Source: Lachnoclostridium sp. UBA1175
GTDB taxonomy: Bacteria > Bacillota > Clostridia > Lachnospirales > Lachnospiraceae
Direction: 5' to 3'
Assembly (NCBI GenBank): GCA_002311665.1
Contig: DBYX01000021.1
Span: 46,445-110,444, forward strand
DNA length: 64,000 bases
Part shown: positions 53,825-62,149 of the stretch, piece by piece
How positions within the stretch are numbered: the first letter of the stretch is position 1
Layout: each line of letters opens with the position of its first letter
Notes under the pieces: generated by a model
What the model saw: only the letters and a program-made list of their open reading frames with translations
What the model was told of the DNA's origin: nothing
Database searches by the model: none
Made by a program: the position numbers and the translations under genes

Positions 53825-53840
53825 GTCAATAATTCTCCTG

Positions 53841-53874
53841 AAAATGAAAACGGCACTCTGTTGTCAGAGTGCCG
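53841..53874 (-). terminator. Terminator between secG and rnr
   Basis: Ten-pair stem CGGCACTCTG/CAGAGTGCCG (53851-53874) with a four-base loop, followed by TTTTCATTTT on the minus strand. It may attenuate rather than fully stop, since rnr has no clear separate promoter. Confidence 0.8.
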
Positions 53875-53890
53875 CGTAGGTTCATTCCTG

Positions 53891-54142
53891 TTATTTCGTC
53901 GGCCAGAAGGTCATATTCAGGACAACGGAAAGAATGATGAAAGCCGCCGCCAGGATTCTCGTGAGCCATACCAGCGTACCTTCCATCGAACGGCCCTTGT
54001 TTTTGCCCCAGTAAGTCTCGGCAGCACCGCTGATGCTTCCGCCCAGACCGGCGTTCTTGCCTTCCTGCATCAAAACAATGACGGTCAACACGACACAGAT
54101 AATAATATATACCACTTTAGCGATTACATACAAAGCGTTCAT
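53891..54142 (-). CDS. secG: Protein translocase subunit SecG
   Basis: An 83-residue component of SecYEG with two membrane helices (about 5-25 and 56-76) and the SecG segment VLMQEGKNAGLGGSISGAAE between them. The start ATG at 54140-54142 is preceded by GGAGG. Length and order of features are typical. Confidence 0.93.
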   Translation of the reverse strand: MNALYVIAKVVYIIICVVLTVIVLMQEGKNAGLGGSISGAAETYWGKNKGRSMEGTLVWLTRILAAAFIILSVVLNMTFWPTK

Positions 54143-54253
54143 AGCATCCTCCAACACGAAAAATGTCGCATTCTGATAAGCAACACGCTGATACTAACAC
54201 AAAACCGTACGAAATGCAAGGATTATTTTTCACAATCCGGGAGTTATTGTTCG

Positions 54254-54613
54254 TCAGCCTCTCTGCCGTTTTGCATGCTTCTCAACAGCCGCATCCAGCC
54301 AGATGACGGTATACACTTTCTTGATCGCAACAGTCATGCTTTCCCCTGCGAAATCGGGATAGTAGCTGTCCGAGGACCTGTACATCACATCAATGATATA
54401 CTCTCCGGCTTCCGTACCGGCGGGAACTGCATTCCAGGTTTTTCCGCCGTCGGTACTGTACTCGATGGTATAGTCTTCCGGAAGTGTTGCCGGATCAACG
54501 ACCAGTACCTGCTCCTTGCCGTTTTCCCTGAGATCCTCCTCCGGCGCGGGTTTCTGATCTTCGGTCAACGTCGGCGCGGAAGGCAACATAATAATGCACA
54601 AAACAAGTGACAT
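54254..54613 (-). pseudogene. Fragment of a secreted protein with Ig-like/MBG-type domain
   Basis: A 119-residue frame whose ATG has no SD. It opens with a short hydrophobic stretch (LVLCIIMLPSA), like the last part of a signal peptide, then an extracellular beta-sandwich-like segment (YTIEYSTDGGKTWN, GEYIIDVMYRSS) seen in large surface proteins. It ends shortly after VYTVIWLD, where such proteins usually go on with another domain. The surrounding bases (54614-54691) are AT-rich. I read it as a remnant of a larger gene, but a small secreted protein is possible. Confidence 0.4.
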
Positions 54614-54691
54614 TTAGTAGTTAACTATGACGAATTGAAACATTTCAAATAATGTATTTTCCCCTTGATCGATAACAAAAAACTCAAGCAT

Positions 54692-54730
54692 AAAAAAGGA
54701 GTGACCCTCGCCATTGCGGCTTGGATCACT
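54692..54730 (-). terminator. Terminator of gpmI
   Basis: AGTGATCC pairs with GGGTCACT (one T-G), loop of 15, followed by CCTTTTTTAT on the minus strand. Confidence 0.75.
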
Positions 54731-54770
54731 TCCGATTTACTTAATTTCATTGTCGGATATCACTATATGA

Positions 54771-56342
54771 TCATCCTTTTACGATCAGGCTCTTGCCGGT
54801 CATCTCCTTCGGCTGCTCCTTGCCCATAAGCTCGATCAGCGTGGGAATGATGTCCGCAAGGCATCCGCCCTCACGAAGCTTTGTGCCGGGCTCCGCGTTC
54901 ACAAGGATGAACGGAACGGGGTTTGTCGTATGCGCCGTGAAAGGTGCACCTGTCTCGTAGTCGATGAGCTGCTCCGCGTTGCCGTGGTCTGCGCAGATGA
55001 ACATCACCCCGCCGACCTCCTTCACGAAGTTGACCACCTCGCCGACGCACTTGTCGATCACTTCGATTGCCTCGGTCGCCGCCGCCAGAACACCGGTGTG
55101 TCCTACCATATCGGGGTTCGCGAAATTGCAGATGATGACATCGTAGTATGCGTTGCCGTCCTCGTCCTTCTTCGTGATCGCCTCGCTCAGACGGTCACAC
55201 ACCGTGTAAGCGCTCATACGCGGCTTCTTGTCGTAGGTGGGAACATACTTCGGCGAATCCACAAGGATGCGGTCCTCGCCGGCGTTCGGCGCCTCAACAC
55301 CGCCGTTGAAGAAGAAAGTCACATGTGCGTACTTCTCGGTCTCCGCGATACGCGCCTGGCGCATACCCTGCGCCGCAAGCCACTCGCCGAAGGTGTTGGT
55401 CACTTCGACCTTCTTGAACGCGATCGTCTTGTTCGGGATCGTGACGTCGTACTCGGAGAAGCAGACATATGTGACGGGAATGAAACCGTTTCTGCGGGCA
55501 AACCCGTAGTCCTCAAAATCCTCGCAGCAGAATGCGCGTGTGATCTCTCTCGCGCGGTCAGGACGGAAGTTGAAGAAAATGATCGAGTCGTTCGCCTTCA
55601 CGGTTGCCGTGGGCTCGCCGTTCTTCAGGATGACCGTAGGTACCACGAACTCATCCGTAACGCCGTCCGCGTATGTCTTCGTCATCGCCTCCTCAGCGCT
55701 TACCGCCGTGTTGCCCTCGCCGTAAACGAGTGCAGCATACGCCTTCTCCACGCGATCCCAGTTCTTGTCACGGTCCATCGCATAGTAGCGACCGCTGATG
55801 GTAGCCACCTCACCGACACCGATCTTCACCATCTCCTGCTCGAGAGCCGCCACATAATCCTTGCCGGAAGCCGGAGGCGTGTCACGCCCGTCGAGGAAAC
55901 AATGCACATATACTTTACTCAGACCGCTCTTCTTTGCCAGCTCAAGCAGGGCGTAAAGATGCGTGTTGTGCGAATGAACGCCGCCGTCCGAGAGAAGTCC
56001 CCACAGATGCAGCGCGCTGTCGTTCTTCTTGCAGTTCTCCACCGCCGCGAGAAGCTCCTCGTTTCGGAAGAAATCGCCGTCCATGATCTCCTTGGTGATG
56101 CGTGTCAGCTCCTGGTACACAATGCGACCCGCACCCATATTCAGGTGACCGACCTCCGAGTTGCCCATCTGCCCCTCGGGAAGGCCTACGGCCATACCGG
56201 AAGCGTTACCCTTGACGAACGGGCACTCAGCCATCAACTTGTCCATCACAGGTGTCTTGGCCTGTGCAACCGCGTTACCCTCGGTTTTCTCGTTGAGACC
56301 GTAACCGTCAAGGATCAACAGTACAGTAGGTTTTTTCGACAT
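54771..56342 (-). CDS. gpmI: 2,3-bisphosphoglycerate-independent phosphoglycerate mutase
   Basis: Interconverts 3- and 2-phosphoglycerate in glycolysis using two manganese ions. The 523-residue protein has the first metal aspartate in LLILDGYG, the phospho-acceptor serine in GQMGNSEVGH, and the C-terminal metal cluster ADHGNAEQ with TAHTTNPVP. A single gene with its own promoter and terminator; SD GGAG. Confidence 0.96.
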   Translation of the reverse strand: MSKKPTVLLILDGYGLNEKTEGNAVAQAKTPVMDKLMAECPFVKGNASGMAVGLPEGQMGNSEVGHLNMGAGRIVYQELTRITKEIMDGDFFRNEELLAAVENCKKNDSALHLWGLLSDGGVHSHNTHLYALLELAKKSGLSKVYVHCFLDGRDTPPASGKDYVAALEQEMVKIGVGEVATISGRYYAMDRDKNWDRVEKAYAALVYGEGNTAVSAEEAMTKTYADGVTDEFVVPTVILKNGEPTATVKANDSIIFFNFRPDRAREITRAFCCEDFEDYGFARRNGFIPVTYVCFSEYDVTIPNKTIAFKKVEVTNTFGEWLAAQGMRQARIAETEKYAHVTFFFNGGVEAPNAGEDRILVDSPKYVPTYDKKPRMSAYTVCDRLSEAITKKDEDGNAYYDVIICNFANPDMVGHTGVLAAATEAIEVIDKCVGEVVNFVKEVGGVMFICADHGNAEQLIDYETGAPFTAHTTNPVPFILVNAEPGTKLREGGCLADIIPTLIELMGKEQPKEMTGKSLIVKG

Positions 56343-56395
56343 ATATTACACACTCCTTATCTATAAGACATGCGTCTGATTTTTTACCGAAAGGT

Positions 56396-56423
56396 ATTAT
56401 AGCATATCATTGCCCACTTGCAA
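56396..56423 (-). promoter_or_regulatory. Promoter of gpmI
   Basis: -35 TTGCAA (56418-56423) and consensus -10 TATAAT (56396-56401), spacer 16. Confidence 0.75.
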
Positions 56424-56503
56424 GTCATTTTCGGAAAATGCGGGATTTTTCGAATATTATTTTTCGCATTCACGCTGCGTGAAACATGCTGTTTCGATAA
56501 TCC

Positions 56504-57766
56504 CTATTGGGACACCGTAAAGCGAACGCCGTCCCTTTCGTACAACTTTCCGATTACCGCGGAAGTGTCGTTGCAGTGTATGACATAATCGTCGTGCATC
56601 ACCGTGAAGACTCCCTTTCCGCGAAGACCGTCCGCCGCGACAGCCCGGTTCCACGTATCCGCAATATAATACTCCGCCATCGCGACCGCCGTCTCCGCAC
56701 ACGAAAGCCCGTTTGACCAGCCGGTCAGCTCCGCACAGGCAGCCTTCGAGAGCCCGTCCTCATCGACATAACAGTTCCGGATTGACCCATCCGCCATCAG
56801 CAGATAACGGAACTGGTCCAGCGTATCGACCGGGTACGAACGAAGGCTCACGATGCTCTTACTGCCCCGGTACGCAACCGAAGCTGCCGTGTATACGGTG
56901 TTGCCGACACGCATATACAGGGGATAGGAAAACTCCTCCTCAGACTCCGCAAAATTGCGCACAAAACCGTCGAAGCTTGCGATCACACCGTGGTTGTATC
57001 CCTTCGCCAGGAATCCGTCCGCGATGTAGTCCGCGAGGAATGCATTTTTCGTCCATCCGAAATCGATGAAATTCTCGATATCGTTGGACGAAGCATATGT
57101 GAGATATTCCTCCGAGACATGCAATATGATCCGATTCCCGTCCAAAAGCTCGAGCCGCACCGATGCCGGATCAAGAGCGAAGGAAGCAACCTTCCCGAAG
57201 AACTCTCTCACCTCCTCCGACGTGTAGGGATCCGTCTCCGCAAGCGCCTCTGCGGAATCCGCGCCGATCAGAGCCTCGTAGTGCTCCGCCAGCGCCCCCA
57301 GATAGATGTCCCTGCTGTTGCTCTTCTCAAACACCGCGAGCGCCCGATACAGCGCCTCGGACACCGTGAGCGTCTCGTTCGGATGGCGGTTGATGCTGCG
57401 CACATTGACGACGCCGTCGTACTCCGCGCTCCGGTCGAACAACCGGTATCCGTCGGTCGTCAGTTTCTCATACAGTTCACGGACCGCCGAATACTCCTTG
57501 TTGATGCCGCCCTTGCCGGTGCCGAACTCGTACGTGAACGTAAAATCAACGCTGCAGCTGTCCTCGTTCGTCCGGTCCAGTGCAACGGTCTGCCACCCCT
57601 TCTTGTTCGAGCCGAGATGCGTGAACGCGTACACGAACGCACCGATTCCTACGCAGAAAAACAAAGCGATGAAAAAGATCCTTCGCTTTGAGACGGATTT
57701 CTCCGTCAGCGTGATCTTTTTCACCTGCTTTGCGGGTTCATATTGTGTTCCCGAAGTTCTTCTCAT
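56504..57766 (-). CDS. Membrane-anchored ApbE-like protein
   Basis: A 420-residue protein with a cytoplasmic basic tail and one helix (about 29-48), the rest outside. The external part follows the ApbE (FAD:protein FMN transferase) pattern: an N-terminal FDRSAEYDGVVNVRSIN region, a helix before YLGALAEHYEALI, and FIDFGWTKNAFLADYIADGF, which stands for the FAD-binding DxGxxxKGyaxD motif. The usual C-terminal ADxxST region is hard to recognise. It may therefore be an active but divergent flavin transferase or an inactive relative. No Rnf, Nqr or other flavinylated partner is in the window. It lies 3 bases downstream of the oppF stop, so it probably shares the opp transcript. Confidence 0.6.
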   Translation of the reverse strand: MRRTSGTQYEPAKQVKKITLTEKSVSKRRIFFIALFFCVGIGAFVYAFTHLGSNKKGWQTVALDRTNEDSCSVDFTFTYEFGTGKGGINKEYSAVRELYEKLTTDGYRLFDRSAEYDGVVNVRSINRHPNETLTVSEALYRALAVFEKSNSRDIYLGALAEHYEALIGADSAEALAETDPYTSEEVREFFGKVASFALDPASVRLELLDGNRIILHVSEEYLTYASSNDIENFIDFGWTKNAFLADYIADGFLAKGYNHGVIASFDGFVRNFAESEEEFSYPLYMRVGNTVYTAASVAYRGSKSIVSLRSYPVDTLDQFRYLLMADGSIRNCYVDEDGLSKAACAELTGWSNGLSCAETAVAMAEYYIADTWNRAVAADGLRGKGVFTVMHDDYVIHCNDTSAVIGKLYERDGVRFTVSQ

Positions 57767-57769
57767 CAG

Positions 57770-59068
57770 CTATCGCAAGGCCAGAAGGATCATCAATCCC
57801 AGGAGCAGAAGCACCACTCCGCGGAACACCAGACCTCCGATGGCCCCTTTCTTACAGGATTTGTAATTGCGGATATAGTTGTGCTTGCGGAAGCACAAAC
57901 CCGCAATCAAACCGATGATCGGAAGGAAGAACGAAAGGAAGCCGTACCAGAAGCTTCCGGTGTCGTGCACCGGAGCATTCAGGAACTCCTCATCACCGGC
58001 AAGGATCTCCTCCTCGGTGAGTCTGTGGATCTCCTCCGGGCTCTCCGCAATCGTAACCGATTTAATCGGCACGCCGGCTTCGCGGATGGCTTTGTACTCC
58101 TCGATCTCCTTCTTGTTGCCGTACACGAAATGTCCGTGTCCGATATCAACCATCTCCGGCTTGTCCTCCGAATAATCGTGCACCGAAGGATCATACCGGA
58201 ACAGGATCTTGTTCTTCTCAAGCAGCGGATCCGGGATCGGGATTGCCGAGATCAGCGAGCGTGTATACGGATGAAGCGGATAGTCAAACAACTCTTCCGC
58301 CTCCGCGATCTCCACGATATCGCCCTTGTAGATGACGGCGATACGGTCCGAGATGAACCGCACGATCGACAGGTCGTGCGCGATGAACAGGTATGTGACA
58401 TTGAGTTCCTTCTGGAACTTCTTCATCAGGTTCAGCACCTGTGCCCGGATGGACACGTCCAGTGCCGAGATCGGTTCGTCCGCGATAACCAGCTCCGGCT
58501 CCATAACCATCGCGCGCGCCAGTCCGATACGCTGGCGCTGTCCGCCGGAAAACTCGTGCGGGTAGCGCGTCAGATGCTCCGGAAGCAGACCTACTTCGTT
58601 GATAATATTCTCAACCTTGCGCACTCTGTCGGCTTCACTCTCATAGAGGTGGAAGTTGTACAGACCCTCGGACACAATATAGTCCACGGTCGCTCGCTCG
58701 TTGAGCGATGCCGCGGGATCCTGGAATACCATCTGAATATTTCGGATCACGTCACGGTCCAGCGAACGCGGGATCTTGCCCGAAATCTTCACACCCTTGT
58801 AATCGATTTCGCCCGCCGCGCACTCGTTGATGCGGATCACGGCGCGTCCGATCGTCGTCTTGCCCGATCCGGACTCTCCTACGAGGGAAAATGTCTCGCC
58901 CTTGTAGATGTCGAAGGAAGCATTTTTCACGGCACGGACTGCCGTGTCTCCCTTTCCGAAGGTGATATCGACATTCTTAACGGAAAGCAGGATTTCTCTG
59001 CCGTCATCGGTCATCGGACCATGTTCCGGCAAATGCTTCACGCGTGTATTGTTTTCTTGTTCCGCCAC
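57770..59068 (-). CDS. oppF: Oligopeptide ABC transporter ATPase OppF with C-terminal membrane extension
   Basis: A 432-residue ATPase. Walker A is GESGSGKTT, the Q-loop is VFQDPAASLNERA, signature FSGGQRQR, Walker B VIADEPISALD, and the OppF-type C-terminal region HPYTRSLISAIP follows. Beyond the normal end there is a linker and a pair of membrane helices (about 368-388 and 408-431), giving an extra membrane anchor not normal for OppF. Last of the four opp genes. Energises peptide import with OppD. Confidence 0.88.
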   Translation of the reverse strand: MAEQENNTRVKHLPEHGPMTDDGREILLSVKNVDITFGKGDTAVRAVKNASFDIYKGETFSLVGESGSGKTTIGRAVIRINECAAGEIDYKGVKISGKIPRSLDRDVIRNIQMVFQDPAASLNERATVDYIVSEGLYNFHLYESEADRVRKVENIINEVGLLPEHLTRYPHEFSGGQRQRIGLARAMVMEPELVIADEPISALDVSIRAQVLNLMKKFQKELNVTYLFIAHDLSIVRFISDRIAVIYKGDIVEIAEAEELFDYPLHPYTRSLISAIPIPDPLLEKNKILFRYDPSVHDYSEDKPEMVDIGHGHFVYGNKKEIEEYKAIREAGVPIKSVTIAESPEEIHRLTEEEILAGDEEFLNAPVHDTGSFWYGFLSFFLPIIGLIAGLCFRKHNYIRNYKSCKKGAIGGLVFRGVVLLLLGLMILLALR

Positions 59069-59082
59069 GGTCTTGCTCTCCT

Positions 59083-61146
59083 TTAGATGTTGAATGCTTT
59101 CATTAATTTCTCGTGGATACCGTCGATCGCTTCCGGCTTCTCAACCTTCGGCGAGCGGGGATCCAACAGCCATGTCTTGGCAATATGCGTCTCGCTGACC
59201 GAAAAATAAGGCGGCTCAACGAGCGTGTCGATCTTCATACAGTACTGGTTGCGCGGTGCAAAAGGATCGCCGATGATCTTGTTGTACAGCGAAGGCGGCG
59301 TACCCTGGATGGAGAACAGCTTCGTGTTGCGCTGTGCAAGCTGCGGAAGCGACGAAAGCAACGCCCATGTGTAAGGATGTCTCGGGTCGTAAAATACTTC
59401 CTCGACCTTGCCGAGCTCCACAATCTGTCCCGCATACAATACGGCCACGCGGTCCGCCACATTGGCGACGACACCGAGGTCGTGCGTAATGAAGACGATC
59501 GTGTAACCGAACTCCTTCTGCAGATCCTTGATCAGGCGAAGGATCTGTGCCTGGATCGTCACGTCAAGAGCCGTGGTCGGCTCGTCGCAGATCAGAATCT
59601 TCGGCTGGCAGGAAAGCGCGATCGCGATAACGATACGCTGACGCATACCGCCGGAGTACTGGAACGGATAATCGTCGAAACGCTTCTCCGCGTTCGGGAT
59701 ACCTACCTTCTTCATCAGGATCAGCGCGCGTTTTCTCGCCTCCGCCTCAGAGCATCCCTGATGTCTCAAAATGACGGAAGTGATCTGCTTGCCGATCGTG
59801 ATGATCGGGTTCAACGATGTCATCGGGTCCTGGAAAACGGTGGCGATGCGCTCGCCTCGAACCTTCATCCAGTCACCGGAATAATTCACTTTGGAGAGGT
59901 CGATCATCGAGAAACCGTGGAAGCCGATGCTGTCCTCACTGCGGTATTCCACTCGGAACGTAATATCGCGGTAAATCTTCTCGCGCTCCTCCGCGCTGTC
60001 GAGATTGATTCCCTCCTGCTTCGCGTTCTTGAGGGCTTTAAACAGACGGCGCGTGCATTTTATGCGGCGGATGATCGGGAAACGTCCCACGGAGAGAACG
60101 ATCTCGCGCGCAAGCATACGGTTGCGCTTCCGCATCTCATCATCGATCACGGCATTGGAAATCGCCTCGCTGTACTCGGCCTTCAGCTTGTTCTTGCGCG
60201 TCTGCCAGGCGCTCAGATAAGCGGTGTCGGCTGCCAGCTCGGCCTTCTTCGCCTTCTTGGCTTCCTTCAGTTCCGCCTGCGCCTTCTTGAGCTCCGCTTC
60301 GAAGCCCTTGATCTGTGCGTCAACTCTTACGACCTCGGCCTTCTGCTTTTTCGTATCAAGCGTCAAACGATAGTTATAGCTCTCCGTCTTCCGGAAGTTA
60401 ATATCGTCGATCTTCTTCTGGAACACCCCGTAATCCTCCTCGGAGAGGCGTCCCTTGTCGCGCTTTTCGTTATCCAGATCGCGCATCTGCCGATAGATCT
60501 CCGAGCCGGCCTCCACGGTCGACATCCGGTCAAGCCGTCTCGAGTAGCGCTTGATCTTGCGCCAGTCGAGGTCGTCGCTCATCTGATAGTACTTATCGCG
60601 CACTGCACTGTCCGCGATGTCGGCATCGTTTTTGATCTCCTCGGTGAGACCCTTGATGATCTCGCGGGTCTTCTTCCAACGCTTAAAGAAGGCATCTCCT
60701 TCCGTGTAAAGCGCGATCTCGCGTGCGATCTCGCGGTTAGTCTCATAAGTCTCGTCGGGGAGCTTGATCTCCTCTTCGGCGAGTTTTTTCGCTTCCTCAT
60801 CCGCCTGTTTCAACTCGATCGCACGGGCAAGGCAGGCGCGGTTCAGCTTGTTTGCAGTGCGACGGATCCTTCCCATAATGCGGTGTCCGTAAGATACCGT
60901 CGTATCCGAAAGGGTGTCGTCGAAGAACTGGATGCTTCCCTGGTCGATGAAACCGTTCTCATCGAGCATGCCTGCGAACGTCTTCGTGAAAACGGATTTG
61001 CCGGAGCCGGACTCACCCACGATGGCGATGGACTCATTCTCGTAAATGTCGAGGGAAATGCCGCGGATCGCGGTCAGTATACGTCCTCGCACGCGGAATT
61101 TTACGACGAGGTCGCGGATGGATAACAGTATTTTCTTATCTTCCAT
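59083..61146 (-). CDS. oppD: Oligopeptide ABC transporter ATPase OppD with large internal insertion
   Basis: The ATG at 61144-61146 (MEDKKILLSIRD) has GAGGTGG upstream and gives 687 residues, about twice the family norm. Walker A GESGSGKS (44-51) is followed, before the Q-loop FQDPMTSLNP (about 438-447), by roughly 330 extra residues rich in Lys, Glu, Ala and Arg, with coiled-coil character (for example AELKKAQAELKEAKKAK). After that signature QYSGGMRQR, Walker B LICDEPTTALD and the C-terminal HPYTWALLSSLP are normal. The frame is continuous. All catalytic motifs are intact, so the enzyme is probably active with an added arm. Confidence 0.9.
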   Translation of the reverse strand: MEDKKILLSIRDLVVKFRVRGRILTAIRGISLDIYENESIAIVGESGSGKSVFTKTFAGMLDENGFIDQGSIQFFDDTLSDTTVSYGHRIMGRIRRTANKLNRACLARAIELKQADEEAKKLAEEEIKLPDETYETNREIAREIALYTEGDAFFKRWKKTREIIKGLTEEIKNDADIADSAVRDKYYQMSDDLDWRKIKRYSRRLDRMSTVEAGSEIYRQMRDLDNEKRDKGRLSEEDYGVFQKKIDDINFRKTESYNYRLTLDTKKQKAEVVRVDAQIKGFEAELKKAQAELKEAKKAKKAELAADTAYLSAWQTRKNKLKAEYSEAISNAVIDDEMRKRNRMLAREIVLSVGRFPIIRRIKCTRRLFKALKNAKQEGINLDSAEEREKIYRDITFRVEYRSEDSIGFHGFSMIDLSKVNYSGDWMKVRGERIATVFQDPMTSLNPIITIGKQITSVILRHQGCSEAEARKRALILMKKVGIPNAEKRFDDYPFQYSGGMRQRIVIAIALSCQPKILICDEPTTALDVTIQAQILRLIKDLQKEFGYTIVFITHDLGVVANVADRVAVLYAGQIVELGKVEEVFYDPRHPYTWALLSSLPQLAQRNTKLFSIQGTPPSLYNKIIGDPFAPRNQYCMKIDTLVEPPYFSVSETHIAKTWLLDPRSPKVEKPEAIDGIHEKLMKAFNI

Positions 61147-61156
61147 ATTCGCCACC

Positions 61157-62149
61157 TCACATATGCGTACGAGGATCGGACGCATCACCGAGGTTCTGTC
61201 CGACCAGGTACAAAACAAGCGTGATCACGGACGCAAGAATAACGGGCGCCCAGAACTCCCATCTCCAACCCGGAACAAGCATGGAACTCTGCGTCATCTC
61301 GATCAGTCGACCGAGTGAGATGGTCTCCGTACCCATGCTGAAACCGATGTAGGAAAGGAACACTTCGTATGAAATGTAGGAGGGAACCTCCTCCGCAAGC
61401 AAAAGCATGATGACCGAAGTCATGAACGGCAGGATGTTCTTCACGGTGAGCCGAAGGATCGGCGTGCCGAGGCACCGCGACGCGACATTGTACTCACGGT
61501 CACGGATGATCAACACCTGTGTCCGGATAAAGTAGGCAAGGCCGAGCCAGCCGGTTACGGTCATGGCGAAAACCATCGTCCAAAAGCCGGCCGTGAACAA
61601 CATTACCATAACCGCCATCACGAGGATGCCGGGCACATTGGCGATAACCTGGTAGATCATCGTCATAAACAGGTCAACCTTCTTGGAGAAGCCCCATACG
61701 GCTCCGAGAAGGATACCGATCGTCATATTGATCGCCGCACAGATGAACGCGAGGGAAAGCGAGATCTGCGAGCCGTACCACACCGCGTCGAACGTCGACT
61801 GGCCGGAAGCACCGGTACCGAACAGCGAGTGCGTGTTGAAGCCGTATTTTTCGATGGCCTGCTTCGGCGTGAGATGCTTGGACGTGCCGTCGAGAATGTT
61901 TGCCATCGGGTCGTAGTGCGTCACCTGCGGATAAATGTAGGCGAACGCGACAACGAACACCAGCACGGACAGCGCGATGATATTCACTTTGTTGCGGAAG
62001 AACACGCGGAACACCGATTTCCAGTAGGAATACCGCGGTGCGGTGATCTTCTCGGAGTCGAACTGATCGTGGCTGACCGGAGAGAAAAGCTCCTCTTCCG
62101 TCATACCGAGATCGTCTAAGTTGTACAATTCTTCGTTCACGGAGATCAC
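61157..62149 (-). CDS. oppC: Oligopeptide ABC transporter permease OppC
   Basis: A 330-residue membrane permease with six helices, the first near 52-72. The cytoplasmic EAA-like loop is the region around TVKNILPFMTS. The N-terminal tail of about 45 residues is acidic. It overlaps the end of oppB by 4 bases and is followed by oppD after 10 bases. Forms the channel with OppB. Confidence 0.92.
   Translation of the reverse strand: MISVNEELYNLDDLGMTEEELFSPVSHDQFDSEKITAPRYSYWKSVFRVFFRNKVNIIALSVLVFVVAFAYIYPQVTHYDPMANILDGTSKHLTPKQAIEKYGFNTHSLFGTGASGQSTFDAVWYGSQISLSLAFICAAINMTIGILLGAVWGFSKKVDLFMTMIYQVIANVPGILVMAVMVMLFTAGFWTMVFAMTVTGWLGLAYFIRTQVLIIRDREYNVASRCLGTPILRLTVKNILPFMTSVIMLLLAEEVPSYISYEVFLSYIGFSMGTETISLGRLIEMTQSSMLVPGWRWEFWAPVILASVITLVLYLVGQNLGDASDPRTHM

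Noticed and set aside
52769..54610. 613-residue open frame on the plus strand
   Set aside because: Antisense to rnr, secG and the fragment; no SD or domain.
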